57,523 nucleotides of DNA from the NCBI GenBank assembly GCA_023423605.1, contig JAFAFF010000275.1:1-57523 (forward strand). The letters are read 5' to 3'. The notes under the pieces were generated by a model that was not told where the DNA came from, made no database searches, and saw only the letters and a list, made by a program, of their open reading frames with translations. The position numbers and the translations under genes were made by a program. Below are positions 48,658 through 57,523 of the stretch, one piece after another. This DNA comes from Pseudomonadota bacterium. GTDB lineage: Bacteria; Pseudomonadota; Gammaproteobacteria; Xanthomonadales; Xanthomonadaceae. Numbering within the stretch: position 1 is the stretch's first letter; the number at the start of each line of letters is the position of its first letter.

Positions 48658-50994
48658 TCAGAACGGCAAGGTGTCGTGGCCGAGCAGCGGCTGCAGCTGG
48701 CTGCGGAACTGCGCCTTGATGCGCTCCAGTGCTTCAGGGGTATCGGCTTCGAAACGCAGCACCAGCACCGGGGTGGTATTGGATGCCCGGACCAGGCCCC
48801 AGCTGTCGGGAAAATCCACGCGCAGGCCATCGATGGTGGAAATGCGCCCGCCGACAAACGGATTCTCCGGCGCCTGCGCCGCGCTGACCACCAGCGATAC
48901 CAGCGCATGCGGCGTGCCCTCTTCCACCGGCACCTTGATTTCCGGCGTGGCCACGCTCTGCGGCAGCTCCTCCAGTACCTCCTGCGGCGCTTCCTCGCGA
49001 AGGGCCAGTATCTCCAGCAGGCGCGCGGCCGCGTACAGGCCATCATCGAAGCCGAACCAGCGTTCACGGAAGAAGAAGTGGCCACTCATCTCGCCGGCCA
49101 GTTCCGCCTCGGTCTCCGCCATCCGCGCCTTGATCAGCGAATGTCCGGTCTTCCACATCATCGGGCTGCCGCCATGCCGCAGCACGAAATCGGCAAGCTT
49201 GCCGGTGCACTTGACGTCATAGATCACCATCGCGCCGGGATTGCGCAGCAGCACATCGGCGGCAAACAGCATCAGCAGCCGGTCGGCGAAGATGATGGTG
49301 CCATCCGGCGTCACCACGCCCAGACGGTCGCCGTCGCCATCGAAGGCCACGCCGATATCCGCGCCGAAGCGCTTGACGGTCTGCACCAGGTCTTCGAGAT
49401 TGCGTGGCTCGCTCGGGTCGGGATGGTGGTTGGGGAAGGTTCCATCGACATCGCAGTAAAGCGGGATGACCTCCGCGCCGATGGCTTCCAGCAGCGGCTG
49501 CGCCAGCAGGCCGGCGACGCCGTTGCCGGCATCGGCGACCACCTTCAAGGGGCGCTCCAGTTGCACATCATCGGCGATCCGCCGCACGTAATCGTCGCTG
49601 ACCTCGCGCTGCTGGTAGCCGCCCGGCGTGCCGGCCTGCGTCAACCGCCCTTCGACGATGCGCCTGTACAGGCCGGTGACGGCCTCGCCGGACAGCGTCT
49701 GGCCGGCCACCACGATCTTGAACCCGTTGTACTCCGGCGGATTATGGCTGCCGGTAACGGCCACGCAGCTACCCGCACGCAGGTGATGGCTGGCGAAGTA
49801 CACCACCGGCGTGGGTGCCAGGCCGATATCGATGACATCGCAGCCGGCGCGACGCAGGCCCTCGGCCAGCGCCGCGGACAGCTCCGGGCCGGACAGTCGG
49901 CCATCGCGTCCGACCACCACCTCGCGCAGGCCCTGCTCCAGCACCTCGCTGCCGATGGCCTGGCCGATCAGCGCCGCCACCCTGGGGGTCAACGCTTCAC
50001 CGATCACGCCGCGGATGTCGTAGGCGCGGAAGATGTCTGCCGGCACGCTGATCGGCGCTTCCGGCGGTGGTGACGTCGCACCATCGGCATCGCCGGCATC
50101 GGCCGGGGACGTGTCGACCTCAGCCTGGGCCAGGCTTTCGCGCAGGGTCGGCCCCTGCTCTTCGCTGGTTTCGCGGGCAGCGCGCGCCGGCAGCGGCAAC
50201 CGCGACTTGCCTACCAGCAGCAACACCGCGATCAGCACCAGCAGCAGGGCGACGATGGACGCCCCCAGCGGCCCCAGACCCAGCGGACCGGCTTCGATGA
50301 CCGGTACGCCCGCGGCCAGGCGCAGGGTGCTGCCGGTGATCGGGCGTGCCAGCACCTCGCCGCTGTCGGCCAGCCGCCGATCGCCGCGCTCAAGCACGTT
50401 GTAATTGCCCTGGCGCAGGGCCAGATAGCCTCCTTCCGGGGTCTGTACCGCTTCGAGCGGGCCGGTGAGCCGCATCAGCGGCTGGCGCACGTAGATGACC
50501 GCAGGGCCCAGCGCACCCAGCGATACCTGGGCTGCCAGTCCCAAGCGCGCTTCCGCGCCATCGCGGACCACGCGCGCGACCGGCGCATCCGTGGCCAGTG
50601 CGGCTTCCAGAAGGGCCAGCCGCGAATAGCCGAACTTCGCAGGATCGGCATAGGCGCCGTCCAGCGCCGCGGGAAATACCTGCGCATCTTCCACGCCGTT
50701 CCAGCCCTCGCGCAGCGCCAGGGCGGCACCCGCTGCATCGCTGGCGCTCAGCGCCTGCTGCAGGCGCGCGGACTGCAGGTGCTTGCGGAACTGGGCCAGT
50801 TGCCCGTCAAGGGCAGCCTGCAGCCCCTGCACGGCAGTATCGCGTGCCTGCTCCAGCTGCGTGCCCGTGGCGGTCTGCCGCCATTGCTGCACCGCGCTCC
50901 AGCCAAACCACAGCGCCAGCAGCACCAGCACCGCCGCCAGCAACGGCCCGGTCCGCGTGGCTGACGCCGTTCCCTTCCCCTTGCTGCCGATCAT
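48658..50994 (-). CDS. algC: phosphomannomutase/phosphoglucomutase with membrane N-terminal extension
   Basis: A 778-residue AlgC/XanA-type enzyme making Man-1-P and Glc-1-P for exopolysaccharide and LPS. Residues 1-320 form a membrane-anchored extension with segments near 15-33 and 245-265 and a periplasmic region between. The mutase follows: active Ser in VTGSHNPPEYNG, metal loop DGDGDRLG, GEMSGHFFF. ATG 50994 has GGGGGA upstream, better than a TTG 18 bases earlier. It follows dut in the coaBC-dut-algC unit. Confidence 0.9.
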   Translation of the reverse strand: MIGSKGKGTASATRTGPLLAAVLVLLALWFGWSAVQQWRQTATGTQLEQARDTAVQGLQAALDGQLAQFRKHLQSARLQQALSASDAAGAALALREGWNGVEDAQVFPAALDGAYADPAKFGYSRLALLEAALATDAPVARVVRDGAEARLGLAAQVSLGALGPAVIYVRQPLMRLTGPLEAVQTPEGGYLALRQGNYNVLERGDRRLADSGEVLARPITGSTLRLAAGVPVIEAGPLGLGPLGASIVALLLVLIAVLLLVGKSRLPLPARAARETSEEQGPTLRESLAQAEVDTSPADAGDADGATSPPPEAPISVPADIFRAYDIRGVIGEALTPRVAALIGQAIGSEVLEQGLREVVVGRDGRLSGPELSAALAEGLRRAGCDVIDIGLAPTPVVYFASHHLRAGSCVAVTGSHNPPEYNGFKIVVAGQTLSGEAVTGLYRRIVEGRLTQAGTPGGYQQREVSDDYVRRIADDVQLERPLKVVADAGNGVAGLLAQPLLEAIGAEVIPLYCDVDGTFPNHHPDPSEPRNLEDLVQTVKRFGADIGVAFDGDGDRLGVVTPDGTIIFADRLLMLFAADVLLRNPGAMVIYDVKCTGKLADFVLRHGGSPMMWKTGHSLIKARMAETEAELAGEMSGHFFFRERWFGFDDGLYAAARLLEILALREEAPQEVLEELPQSVATPEIKVPVEEGTPHALVSLVVSAAQAPENPFVGGRISTIDGLRVDFPDSWGLVRASNTTPVLVLRFEADTPEALERIKAQFRSQLQPLLGHDTLPF

Positions 50995-51012
50995 TCCGTC
51001 CCCCGTGGTCAA

Positions 51013-51501
51013 TCAGCGCACCCCGGTATGGCCGAAGCCACCGGAACCCCGCGCGCTCTCGCTGAAAGTATCCACTACCTGCAGGCCCACGCGCACGATC
51101 GGCAGGATCACCAGCTGTGCGATGCGGTCGCCGGGCTCGATGGTGAACACCTCGCGGCCACGGTTCCAGACGCTGATCAACAACGGTCCCTGGTAATCGG
51201 CATCGATCAGCCCGGTGCCGTTGCCCAGCACGATCCCGTGCCGGTGCCCCAGGCCGGAACGCGGCAGGATCACCGCGCACAGGTTGGGATCGGCCACATG
51301 GATGGACAGGCCACTGGGTACCAGCGCGGTGTCACCCGGCTGCAGCGTCAGTGCCGCCTCCAGTGCCGCCCGCAGATCCATGCCGGCGCTGGCTTCGGTG
51401 GCATAGGCCGGCAGCGGCCAGCTGTCGCCGAAACGGGGGTCCAGCAGCTTCACCTGCAGCGGCGGGAGCGATGCATCGTTGGGGGGGACTGCTGCGTTCA
51501 T
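51013..51501 (-). CDS. dut: dUTP pyrophosphatase
   Basis: Hydrolyses dUTP to dUMP; 162 residues. Motifs in order: [12 protein letters not shown] (1), [11 protein letters not shown] (2), [13 protein letters not shown] (3), [11 protein letters not shown] (4) and [10 protein letters not shown] (5). Its ATG overlaps the coaBC stop by four bases. Confidence 0.96.
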   Translation of the reverse strand: MNAAVPPNDASLPPLQVKLLDPRFGDSWPLPAYATEASAGMDLRAALEAALTLQPGDTALVPSGLSIHVADPNLCAVILPRSGLGHRHGIVLGNGTGLIDADYQGPLLISVWNRGREVFTIEPGDRIAQLVILPIVRVGLQVVDTFSESARGSGGFGHTGVR

Positions 51502-52766
51502 GCCATGAGCCTCTGTGCGACCAGCGCGAGCAGCTGCTCGGCCAGTTCGATCTTGGAAGTGGCCGGAAAGACCTGTTCGCCATCCTGCCAGTAGGCGGTG
51601 GCGGCGTTGTCGTCGCTTTCGAAGCCACCCGTGCCGTGGCCTACCTGGTTGGCGATCACCAGGTCCAGGTGCTTGTCCACCAGCTTGCCGCGGGCATATT
51701 TCTCCACGTCGTGGGTTTCGGCGGCAAAGCCCACCACCAGCTTCAGCGACTGGGTCTGCGCGGCCACCTCGGCAAGGATGTCCGGGGTCCGCACCAGTTC
51801 AACCACCAGCGACTGGCTGTCGGCGGTCTTCTTCAGTTTCTGCCGCGCCACCTGCCGCGGGGTGTAATCGGACACCGCGGCGGCACCGATGTAGATATCG
51901 GCAGGCAGCGCCGCCAGTACCGCCTGGCGCATCTGCGCCGCCGAACGGACATCGATGCGCTCCACGCCGGCGGGCGTGGGCAGATGCACCGGACCACTGA
52001 CCAGCACCACCCGCGCCCCGGCACGAGCGGCGGCGGCGGCAAGTGCGTAACCCATCTTGCCGCTGCTGCGGTTGCCGACATAGCGCACCGGATCGATGTC
52101 TTCGTAGGTGGGGCCGGCGCTGATCACCACGCGCAGCCCCTCCAGCGCCTGGCGGCTGGCGGCATGGGGGTCGGCTGTGCCCGCGTGCTCTTCGACCGCA
52201 ACCAGGGCGGCGACGATGTCGCCGGGCTCGCTCAGGCGTCCCGGCCCGGACTCGCCTTCGGCCAGCGGACCGTCCACCGGGCCGACCACCTGCGCGCCGC
52301 GTTCGCGCAGCAGCGCGATGTTGGCCTGGGTGGCCGGATGCAGCCACATGCGATGGTTCATCGCCGGGCACACGGTGAGCGGTGCGGTACTGGCCAGGCA
52401 CAGGGTGGTGACCAGGTCATCCGCCTGGCCGTGGGCCAGGCGCGCCAGCAGATCGGCCGTACCAGGCGCGATCACGATGCGCTCCGCCCAACGGGCAAGC
52501 TCGATATGGCCCATGGCCTGTTCGGCGGCACTGTCCCACAGCGTGGTGCGCGTCGGCTGGCCGGACAGCGCCTGGAAACTCAGCGGCGTGACGAACTGCT
52601 GCGCACCGGCGGTCATTGCCACCTGCACCAGCGCACCGGCGTCGCGCAGCCGGCGCACCAGTTCCAATGACTTGTACGCCGCGATACCGCCGCCGACGCA
52701 CAACAGGAGCCTGCGCCCTTCCAGCGGTCGCCGCGGCGCCGGGGAAGCATTGGGTGAGTCTGCCAC
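51498..52766 (-). CDS. coaBC: bifunctional PPCDC/PPCS coenzyme A enzyme
   Basis: Converts phosphopantothenate to phosphopantetheine; 422 residues. The CoaC half has [20 protein letters not shown] and CPAMNHRMW with catalytic Cys; the CoaB half starts near 190 ([25 protein letters not shown]). It heads the leftward coaBC-dut-algC unit. Confidence 0.96.
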   Translation of the reverse strand: MADSPNASPAPRRPLEGRRLLLCVGGGIAAYKSLELVRRLRDAGALVQVAMTAGAQQFVTPLSFQALSGQPTRTTLWDSAAEQAMGHIELARWAERIVIAPGTADLLARLAHGQADDLVTTLCLASTAPLTVCPAMNHRMWLHPATQANIALLRERGAQVVGPVDGPLAEGESGPGRLSEPGDIVAALVAVEEHAGTADPHAASRQALEGLRVVISAGPTYEDIDPVRYVGNRSSGKMGYALAAAAARAGARVVLVSGPVHLPTPAGVERIDVRSAAQMRQAVLAALPADIYIGAAAVSDYTPRQVARQKLKKTADSQSLVVELVRTPDILAEVAAQTQSLKLVVGFAAETHDVEKYARGKLVDKHLDLVIANQVGHGTGGFESDDNAATAYWQDGEQVFPATSKIELAEQLLALVAQRLMA

Positions 52767-52944
52767 CGGAAAATCCTATCCACGCAAAGGCATTAGCTTA
52801 CCCGAAGGGCCAGTTGTCTCCGTATGGCGCCGGATATGACCGGCGGACATAAGTACATGTACGACAAGCGATCCAGAATGTCCGGCGTGGCCATGACGGC
52901 CCCCGCTCGTCGCCAGCGGTTCCATCCTGATGCAGGAGCGCCCC

Positions 52945-53589
52945 GTGTTCATTCGCACCATCATCGCCGACGACCATCCGATCATCCTCCACGGCGCCCG
53001 CGTACTGCTGCGCAACGCGCAGATCGACGTCGTGGGCGAGGCCCCCGGCGGCCGTTCCCTGATGACCCTGTTGCAGCAACAACCCTGCGATGTGGTGCTG
53101 ACCGACCTGAGCATGCCTGGCGAAGGGCTGGATGGCCCCGAGCTGCTCGACCATATCCGGCAGGCCCATCCGCAGCTGCCGGTGGTCGTGCTGACCGCCA
53201 CGGCCAGCCCCAGCGTGCTGGCCACGCTGCTGCGCCGTGGCGCACGGGGGGCGCTGGACAAGGCGGCGGATTTCGAGGAACTGGCCGCGGCGGTACGCAG
53301 CGCGGCCGCCGAGCAGACTTATGTGTCGCAGAACCTGCGCTCGCACCTTCGCGAACGCGACCTCTCCCACCGGGGCAGGCCGGCCTCGCTGTCGCAGGGC
53401 GAACGCGAGGTGCTGGAAGGCCTGCGCAACGGCTTGAACATCAACACCATCGCCCAGCGACGGGGCCGCAGCCCGAAGACCGTGAGCCGGCAGAAATCCG
53501 ACGCCATGCGCAAGCTGGGACTGAACGGCAACCACGAACTGCATGCCTTCCTGAGGGCATATCCCATAAACGGCAACGACCCTTCCTGA
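52945..53589 (+). CDS. NarL/FixJ-family response regulator (RcsB-like)
   Basis: A 214-residue regulator. The receiver has ADDHP, the phospho-acceptor Asp in VVLTDLSMPGEG and Thr/Lys switch residues (VVLTATAS, ALDKA). The C-terminal LuxR HTH reads SQGEREVLEGLRNGLNINTI. I chose GTG 52945, six bases after AGGAG, over ATG 52930 with no ribosome site. No sensor kinase is adjacent. Divergent from coaBC across a 178-base gap. Confidence 0.88.
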   Translation: MFIRTIIADDHPIILHGARVLLRNAQIDVVGEAPGGRSLMTLLQQQPCDVVLTDLSMPGEGLDGPELLDHIRQAHPQLPVVVLTATASPSVLATLLRRGARGALDKAADFEELAAAVRSAAAEQTYVSQNLRSHLRERDLSHRGRPASLSQGEREVLEGLRNGLNINTIAQRRGRSPKTVSRQKSDAMRKLGLNGNHELHAFLRAYPINGNDPS

Positions 53590-53647
53590 GCCGCCGACGT
53601 GTCGGAGGCTGATCGCGCGGCAGGACATGCCGGATCAGACTGGCCCC

Positions 53648-54328
53648 ATGACCATCCAGGACTGGCCCTCGCAGGAACGCCCACGTGAACGCCTGCTCGC
53701 GCATGGCCCAGGCACCCTTTCCGATGCGGAGCTGCTGGCGCTGTTTCTCGGTTCGGGCACCCGCGGCCGCGATGCCGTGCAGACCGCCCGTGACCTGCTG
53801 GCCGAACATGGCCCGCTACGCGTCCTGCTGGACCTGCCCGCAGCCGGTCTGGCCCGGTTGCCAGGGCTGGGGCCGGCGCGCAGCTGCACGCTGGTGGCGG
53901 CGCTGGAACTGGCCGGGCGCCACCTGCAGGCACAACTGAGTGAAAAGGAATGCGTGGGCAGCTCGGCCGGCGTGGCCGCACGCTACGTGCAGCACCGGCT
54001 GCGGGGCCGGCCGAACGAAGTATTCATCGCCCTGTTCCTGGACAGCCAGAACCGTCTGCTGGCCTGCGAGGAACTGTTCCACGGCACGGTGAATTCGGCG
54101 TCCATCCATCCCCGCGAGATCGCCCGCCGCGCGCTGGCGCTGAACGCCGTCTCGGTCATCGTCAGCCATAACCATCCCTCCGGAAACCCGGAACCCTCCC
54201 AGGCCGACCGCGCTGTCACCGCCGAACTGCAACGGGCCCTGGCGCTGCTGGACATCACCCTGCTGGATCATCTGGTGGTGGGTGAAGGCCGGCCGGTATC
54301 CTTCGCCGAACGCGGCTGGCTCCACTGA
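53648..54328 (+). CDS. radC: RadC/JAB-domain DNA repair-type protein
   Basis: A 226-residue protein: N-terminal helix-hairpin-helix (LARLPGLGPARS) and a C-terminal JAMM metal site SHNHPSGNPEPSQAD. The start MTIQDWPSQERPRERLL fits relatives; an ATG 21 bases earlier is possible. True cellular role of RadC remains unclear. Confidence 0.9.
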   Translation: MTIQDWPSQERPRERLLAHGPGTLSDAELLALFLGSGTRGRDAVQTARDLLAEHGPLRVLLDLPAAGLARLPGLGPARSCTLVAALELAGRHLQAQLSEKECVGSSAGVAARYVQHRLRGRPNEVFIALFLDSQNRLLACEELFHGTVNSASIHPREIARRALALNAVSVIVSHNHPSGNPEPSQADRAVTAELQRALALLDITLLDHLVVGEGRPVSFAERGWLH

Positions 54329-54432
54329 GCAGCGGCCACCCGGCCAGCCACGCAGCGGCATGCTCGCGGGCCGTGGCTGAGTCCCAGCCTGCCGGAGGCC
54401 GCCACGACACCGCCCGGGGCGGGCAGATCGGC

Positions 54433-54438
54433 TAAAAT
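54433..54438 (+). promoter_or_regulatory. argS -10 box candidate
   Basis: TAAAAT stands out in a GC-rich leader, 35 bases before the argS GTG. No convincing -35 seen. Confidence 0.45.
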
Positions 54439-54472
54439 GGGGGATTCCGCCGCTCACCCATCAGCAGGCCTC

Positions 54473-56161
54473 GTGAAAAATTTCCTCCGCGCCCTGATCA
54501 GCCAAGGCATCGAAGCCCTGCGCGCCAATGGCACCCTGCCCGCCGACACCCTGCCGCCGGAATTCGTGGTCGAACGCCCGAAGACCCGCGATCATGGCGA
54601 TTTCGCCACCAACGCCGCCATGTTGCTGGCCAAGGCCGCGCGCAGCAATCCGCGCGCCCTCGCCCAGTCGCTGGTGGAGGCCCTGCCGAAAAGCGCCGAT
54701 GTCAGCAAGGTCGAGATCGCCGGGCCGGGCTTCATCAATTTCCATCTGGCCGCCAGCGCATTCCAGCGCGAAGCCGCCAGCGCCATCAAGGAAGGCGCCG
54801 ACTACGGCCGCAACCTGTCCGGCAACGGCCGCACGGTGGGCGTGGAATACGTGTCGGCCAACCCGACCGGGCCGCTGCATGTTGGCCATGGCCGCGCGGC
54901 GGCCATCGGCGATTGCATCGCACGCGTGCTCGATGCCAATGGCTGGAACGCCAAGCGTGAGTTCTATTACAACGATGCCGGCGTGCAGATCGAGAACCTT
55001 GCACTGTCCACGCAGGCGCGGTTGATGGGCATCAGGCCGGACGACGCGGGCTGGCCGGAAGGCGGCTACCGTGGCGATTACATCCAGGACGTCGCCGATG
55101 CCTACATGAAGGGCGCCAGCGTTGACCTGGAAGGTACCCCGGTGGTCGGTGCGAAGGACCCGCAGGACATGGCGGCGATCCGCCGCTTCGCCGTGGCCTG
55201 GCTGCGCAACGAGCAGAACCTGGACCTGGCCGCGTTCGGGGTGGATTTCGACATCTACTTCTTGGAAAGCTCGCTGTACAGCGACGGCAAGGTGGCCGAA
55301 GCGGTGGCCAGGCTGCAGGAATCAGGGCATACCTACGAGGAAGGCGGCGCGTTGTGGCTGCGTTCGACCGATTTCGGTGACGACAAGGACCGCGTCATGC
55401 GCAAGTCCGACGGCACCTTCACCTATTTCGTGCCCGATGTGGCCTACCACCTGTCCAAGTGGCAGCGCGGCTATGAACGCGCCATCACCGAACTGGGCGC
55501 AGACCACCATGGCTCGCTGGCGCGCGTGCGCGCTGGCCTGCAGGCGATGGAAGTGGGCATCCCGCAGGGCTGGCCGGAATACGTGCTGCATCAGATGGTG
55601 ACGGTGATGCGCGGCGGCGAGGAAGTGAAGCTTTCCAAGCGCGCCGGCAGCTATTTCACCCTGCGCGACCTGATCGACGAAGCCGGCCGCGATGCCACGC
55701 GCTGGTTCCTGATCGCGCGCAAGCCGGATTCGCAGCTGACCTTCGACATCGACCTGGCCCGCCAGCAGAGCAACGACAACCCGGTGTTCTACGTACAGTA
55801 TGCGCATGCCCGCGTCTGCAGCCTGCTGCGCCAGGCGCAGGAAAAGGGTCTGGCGTACGTGCCGGAACAGGGCATCGCCGGGCTGAACACGCTGGATGAT
55901 GCGGTGTCGCTGAACCTGATGAACGAAATGTCGCGTTATCCGGAAGTGGTCGAGGCGGCGGGCATCGCGCTGGAACCGCACCTGATCGCGCAGTATCTGC
56001 GTGAATTGGCGCATGCGTTCCACACGTGGTATCACGGGACGCCGGTGCTGGTGGAAGATGCCGGCGAACGCAACGCCAGACTCACCCTTGCCCGTGCCGC
56101 GCGCCAGGTGCTGGCCAACGGCCTGCAGCTGCTGGGCGTTGGTGCCCCGGAAAAAATGTAA
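54473..56161 (+). CDS. argS: arginyl-tRNA synthetase
   Basis: Charges tRNA-Arg; class I. 562 residues from GTG 54473 ([19 protein letters not shown]), the family length in xanthomonads; an ATG at 54437 lies within the promoter area. HVGH signature in [20 protein letters not shown]-like KLSKRAGSY, and DALR anticodon domain at the end. Confidence 0.96.
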   Translation: MKNFLRALISQGIEALRANGTLPADTLPPEFVVERPKTRDHGDFATNAAMLLAKAARSNPRALAQSLVEALPKSADVSKVEIAGPGFINFHLAASAFQREAASAIKEGADYGRNLSGNGRTVGVEYVSANPTGPLHVGHGRAAAIGDCIARVLDANGWNAKREFYYNDAGVQIENLALSTQARLMGIRPDDAGWPEGGYRGDYIQDVADAYMKGASVDLEGTPVVGAKDPQDMAAIRRFAVAWLRNEQNLDLAAFGVDFDIYFLESSLYSDGKVAEAVARLQESGHTYEEGGALWLRSTDFGDDKDRVMRKSDGTFTYFVPDVAYHLSKWQRGYERAITELGADHHGSLARVRAGLQAMEVGIPQGWPEYVLHQMVTVMRGGEEVKLSKRAGSYFTLRDLIDEAGRDATRWFLIARKPDSQLTFDIDLARQQSNDNPVFYVQYAHARVCSLLRQAQEKGLAYVPEQGIAGLNTLDDAVSLNLMNEMSRYPEVVEAAGIALEPHLIAQYLRELAHAFHTWYHGTPVLVEDAGERNARLTLARAARQVLANGLQLLGVGAPEKM

Positions 56162-56187
56162 TCAATCGGATCGGAGAAGCAGTAGAC

Positions 56188-57054
56188 ATGGCAGCACGAC
56201 GCGGCAAGAGCCAGGCACGGCGCAACAACAGCCAGGGAACGCCCGGATGGGTGTGGCTGGTCGCAGGCGTTGCCATCGCCGCCGTGGTATTCCTGGCCGC
56301 GCCGAACCTGTTCAAGGGCGATGCCGATGGTTTCCTGCGCGCCGGCCCGCGACCGGACCCGAACGCACAGCCGGCGCCCGTAGCGCAGGCCGACGAAGAT
56401 GTCGGCGCGCAGGTGGACACGCCGGCGCCGAAGCCGGCTGAACCGGCCAGGCCTGCGGCGACCCAGTACGATTTCTACACCCTGCTGCCCGGCAAGGAAG
56501 TGGAAATGTCCGATGCCGAGCTCGCTGCCAGCGCGCGTGCCGAAGACCAGCGCCGCGCCCGCAGCGAGGCACAGCGCGCGCAGGCCGCGCTGGAAGGCAG
56601 GCCGGTACCGGCTGCGGCAGCACCGGCACCGTCGTCCACGGCGGCAACCACTACAGCCAGTACGGCGGTGGCCAGCGCGACGACCAGCAGCCCGGCATCC
56701 CTGCCTGCGCCGCTGGGCGAGACGGCAACGGCCAGCAACCGTGCACCTGCCGCCGCAGCTCCGGCCGCCGCTGCACCAGTCACGAACGAAGGCGCGGCGG
56801 CGGCGGCGACCACCGCCGGCAACGTGCGGTACATCCTGCAGGCCGGCGCGTTCGGTGCCTCGGGCGACGCCGAAGCCACCAAGGCGAAGCTGGCGATGAT
56901 CGGCCTGGCCGCGCGCGTGGAATCGGCCCAGATCAACGGCAGGACGGTATACCGCGTGCGCATGGGGCCGTATGGCACCGCAGGCGAGCTGGCTGACGCC
57001 AAGCAGAAGCTGGATGGCACCGGCCTGCAGGCAATGGCCATCAAGGCCCAGTAG
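56188..57054 (+). CDS. SPOR-domain (FtsN-like) cell division protein
   Basis: A 288-residue protein: short basic N-terminus, one membrane segment (about 22-40, WVWLVAGVAIAAVVFLAA), a long Ala/Pro-rich linker and a C-terminal SPOR domain (RYILQAGAFGASGDAEATKA, VYRVRMGPY) that binds denuded glycan at the septum. GGAG upstream of ATG 56188; 26 bases after argS. Its TAG stop is inside a SMAG GTAG. Confidence 0.85.
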   Translation: MAARRGKSQARRNNSQGTPGWVWLVAGVAIAAVVFLAAPNLFKGDADGFLRAGPRPDPNAQPAPVAQADEDVGAQVDTPAPKPAEPARPAATQYDFYTLLPGKEVEMSDAELAASARAEDQRRARSEAQRAQAALEGRPVPAAAAPAPSSTAATTTASTAVASATTSSPASLPAPLGETATASNRAPAAAAPAAAAPVTNEGAAAAATTAGNVRYILQAGAFGASGDAEATKAKLAMIGLAARVESAQINGRTVYRVRMGPYGTAGELADAKQKLDGTGLQAMAIKAQ

Positions 57055-57162
57055 TGCCGGCCGCTGGCCGGCAACTTCTGCCTGTCCGAAAAACCGCTGT
57101 AACCGGCCGGCACTCCCTGCACGGTGGGACCGTCGCCGATGCCGGCCAGCAGCCGGCGCTAC
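57051..57162. repeat. SMAG/REP-type repeat, inverted pair
   Basis: GTAGTGCCGGCCGCTGGCCG starts at 57051, and the inverted partner GCCGGCCAGCAGCCGGCGCT ends with CTAC at 57162. Sequence family differs from the two pairs at 2.7 and 48.6 kb. It lies between convergent genes. Confidence 0.75.
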
Positions 57163-57165
57163 CCG

Positions 57166-57523
<358 letters not shown>

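Overview
The window is GC-rich chromosomal DNA from a Xanthomonadaceae bacterium, most likely a Stenotrophomonas of the S. maltophilia type. The gene neighbourhoods (M23 peptidase-anmK; xthA-ampG next to pyrE; radC, coaBC-dut-algC; argS-SPOR protein) are xanthomonad-like. The intergenic regions carry GTAG-tipped hairpin repeats of the SMAG/REP type, and the SOS-type operator has the Xanthomonas LexA form (TTAGTA-N4-TACTAA). Everything here was read from the sequence alone; no database search was possible.

Layout. 1-5.2 kb is host: M23 peptidase, anmK, a SMAG pair, a small hypothetical gene, then leftward xthA-ampG. From 5,214 to 47,109 lies one apparently complete prophage of about 41.9 kb. 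It is bounded by a perfect 16-bp direct repeat (AAGCTGATGATGCGCA) that covers the 5' end of xthA. From 47.1 kb to the end is host again: pyrE, a coiled-coil secreted protein, algC-like mutase, dut and coaBC (leftward), a LuxR-type response regulator, radC, argS, a SPOR protein and a truncated SDR gene.

The prophage is a lambda-like siphovirus. Opened at the presumed cos site (about 25.8 kb), its order is: terS, terL, portal, ClpP-like protease, HK97-type capsid, connectors, tail tube, chaperone with a programmed frameshift, tape measure, tail tip, SGNH tail spike; then an SOS cassette (umuD, umuC, SRAP/yedK-like); attP and int/alpA; a rightward accessory operon with two cytosine-5 DNA methyltransferases and many small unknown genes; an immunity region (two operator clusters, cI-like repressor, YdaS/Cro-like protein); O- and P-like replication genes with iterons inside O; small nin-like genes including RusA-, Ref- and Lar-like proteins; a Q-type antiterminator; and a lysis cassette (lambda R-type endolysin, holin candidate, Rz with nested Rz1) followed by an HNH gene.

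How it works together. The repressor would silence two promoters of nearly identical design, one reading into cro-O-P-Q and one reading into the accessory operon. A terminator after Q fits Q-dependent late expression of the lysis, head and tail genes. The lysogen gains a LexA-box-preceded error-prone polymerase cassette, two DNA methyltransferases, a lipoprotein, an orphan HicA-like toxin, a BssS-like protein and two related membrane proteins. Integration replaces the ATG start and the upstream region of xthA with phage DNA, leaving a TTG start. This may alter expression of xthA and of the downstream muropeptide permease ampG.

The least understood parts are the repeated specificity region of the long methyltransferase, the immunity-region accessory genes (36.3-38.0 kb) and the antisense BssS-like gene with its occluded ribosome binding site.
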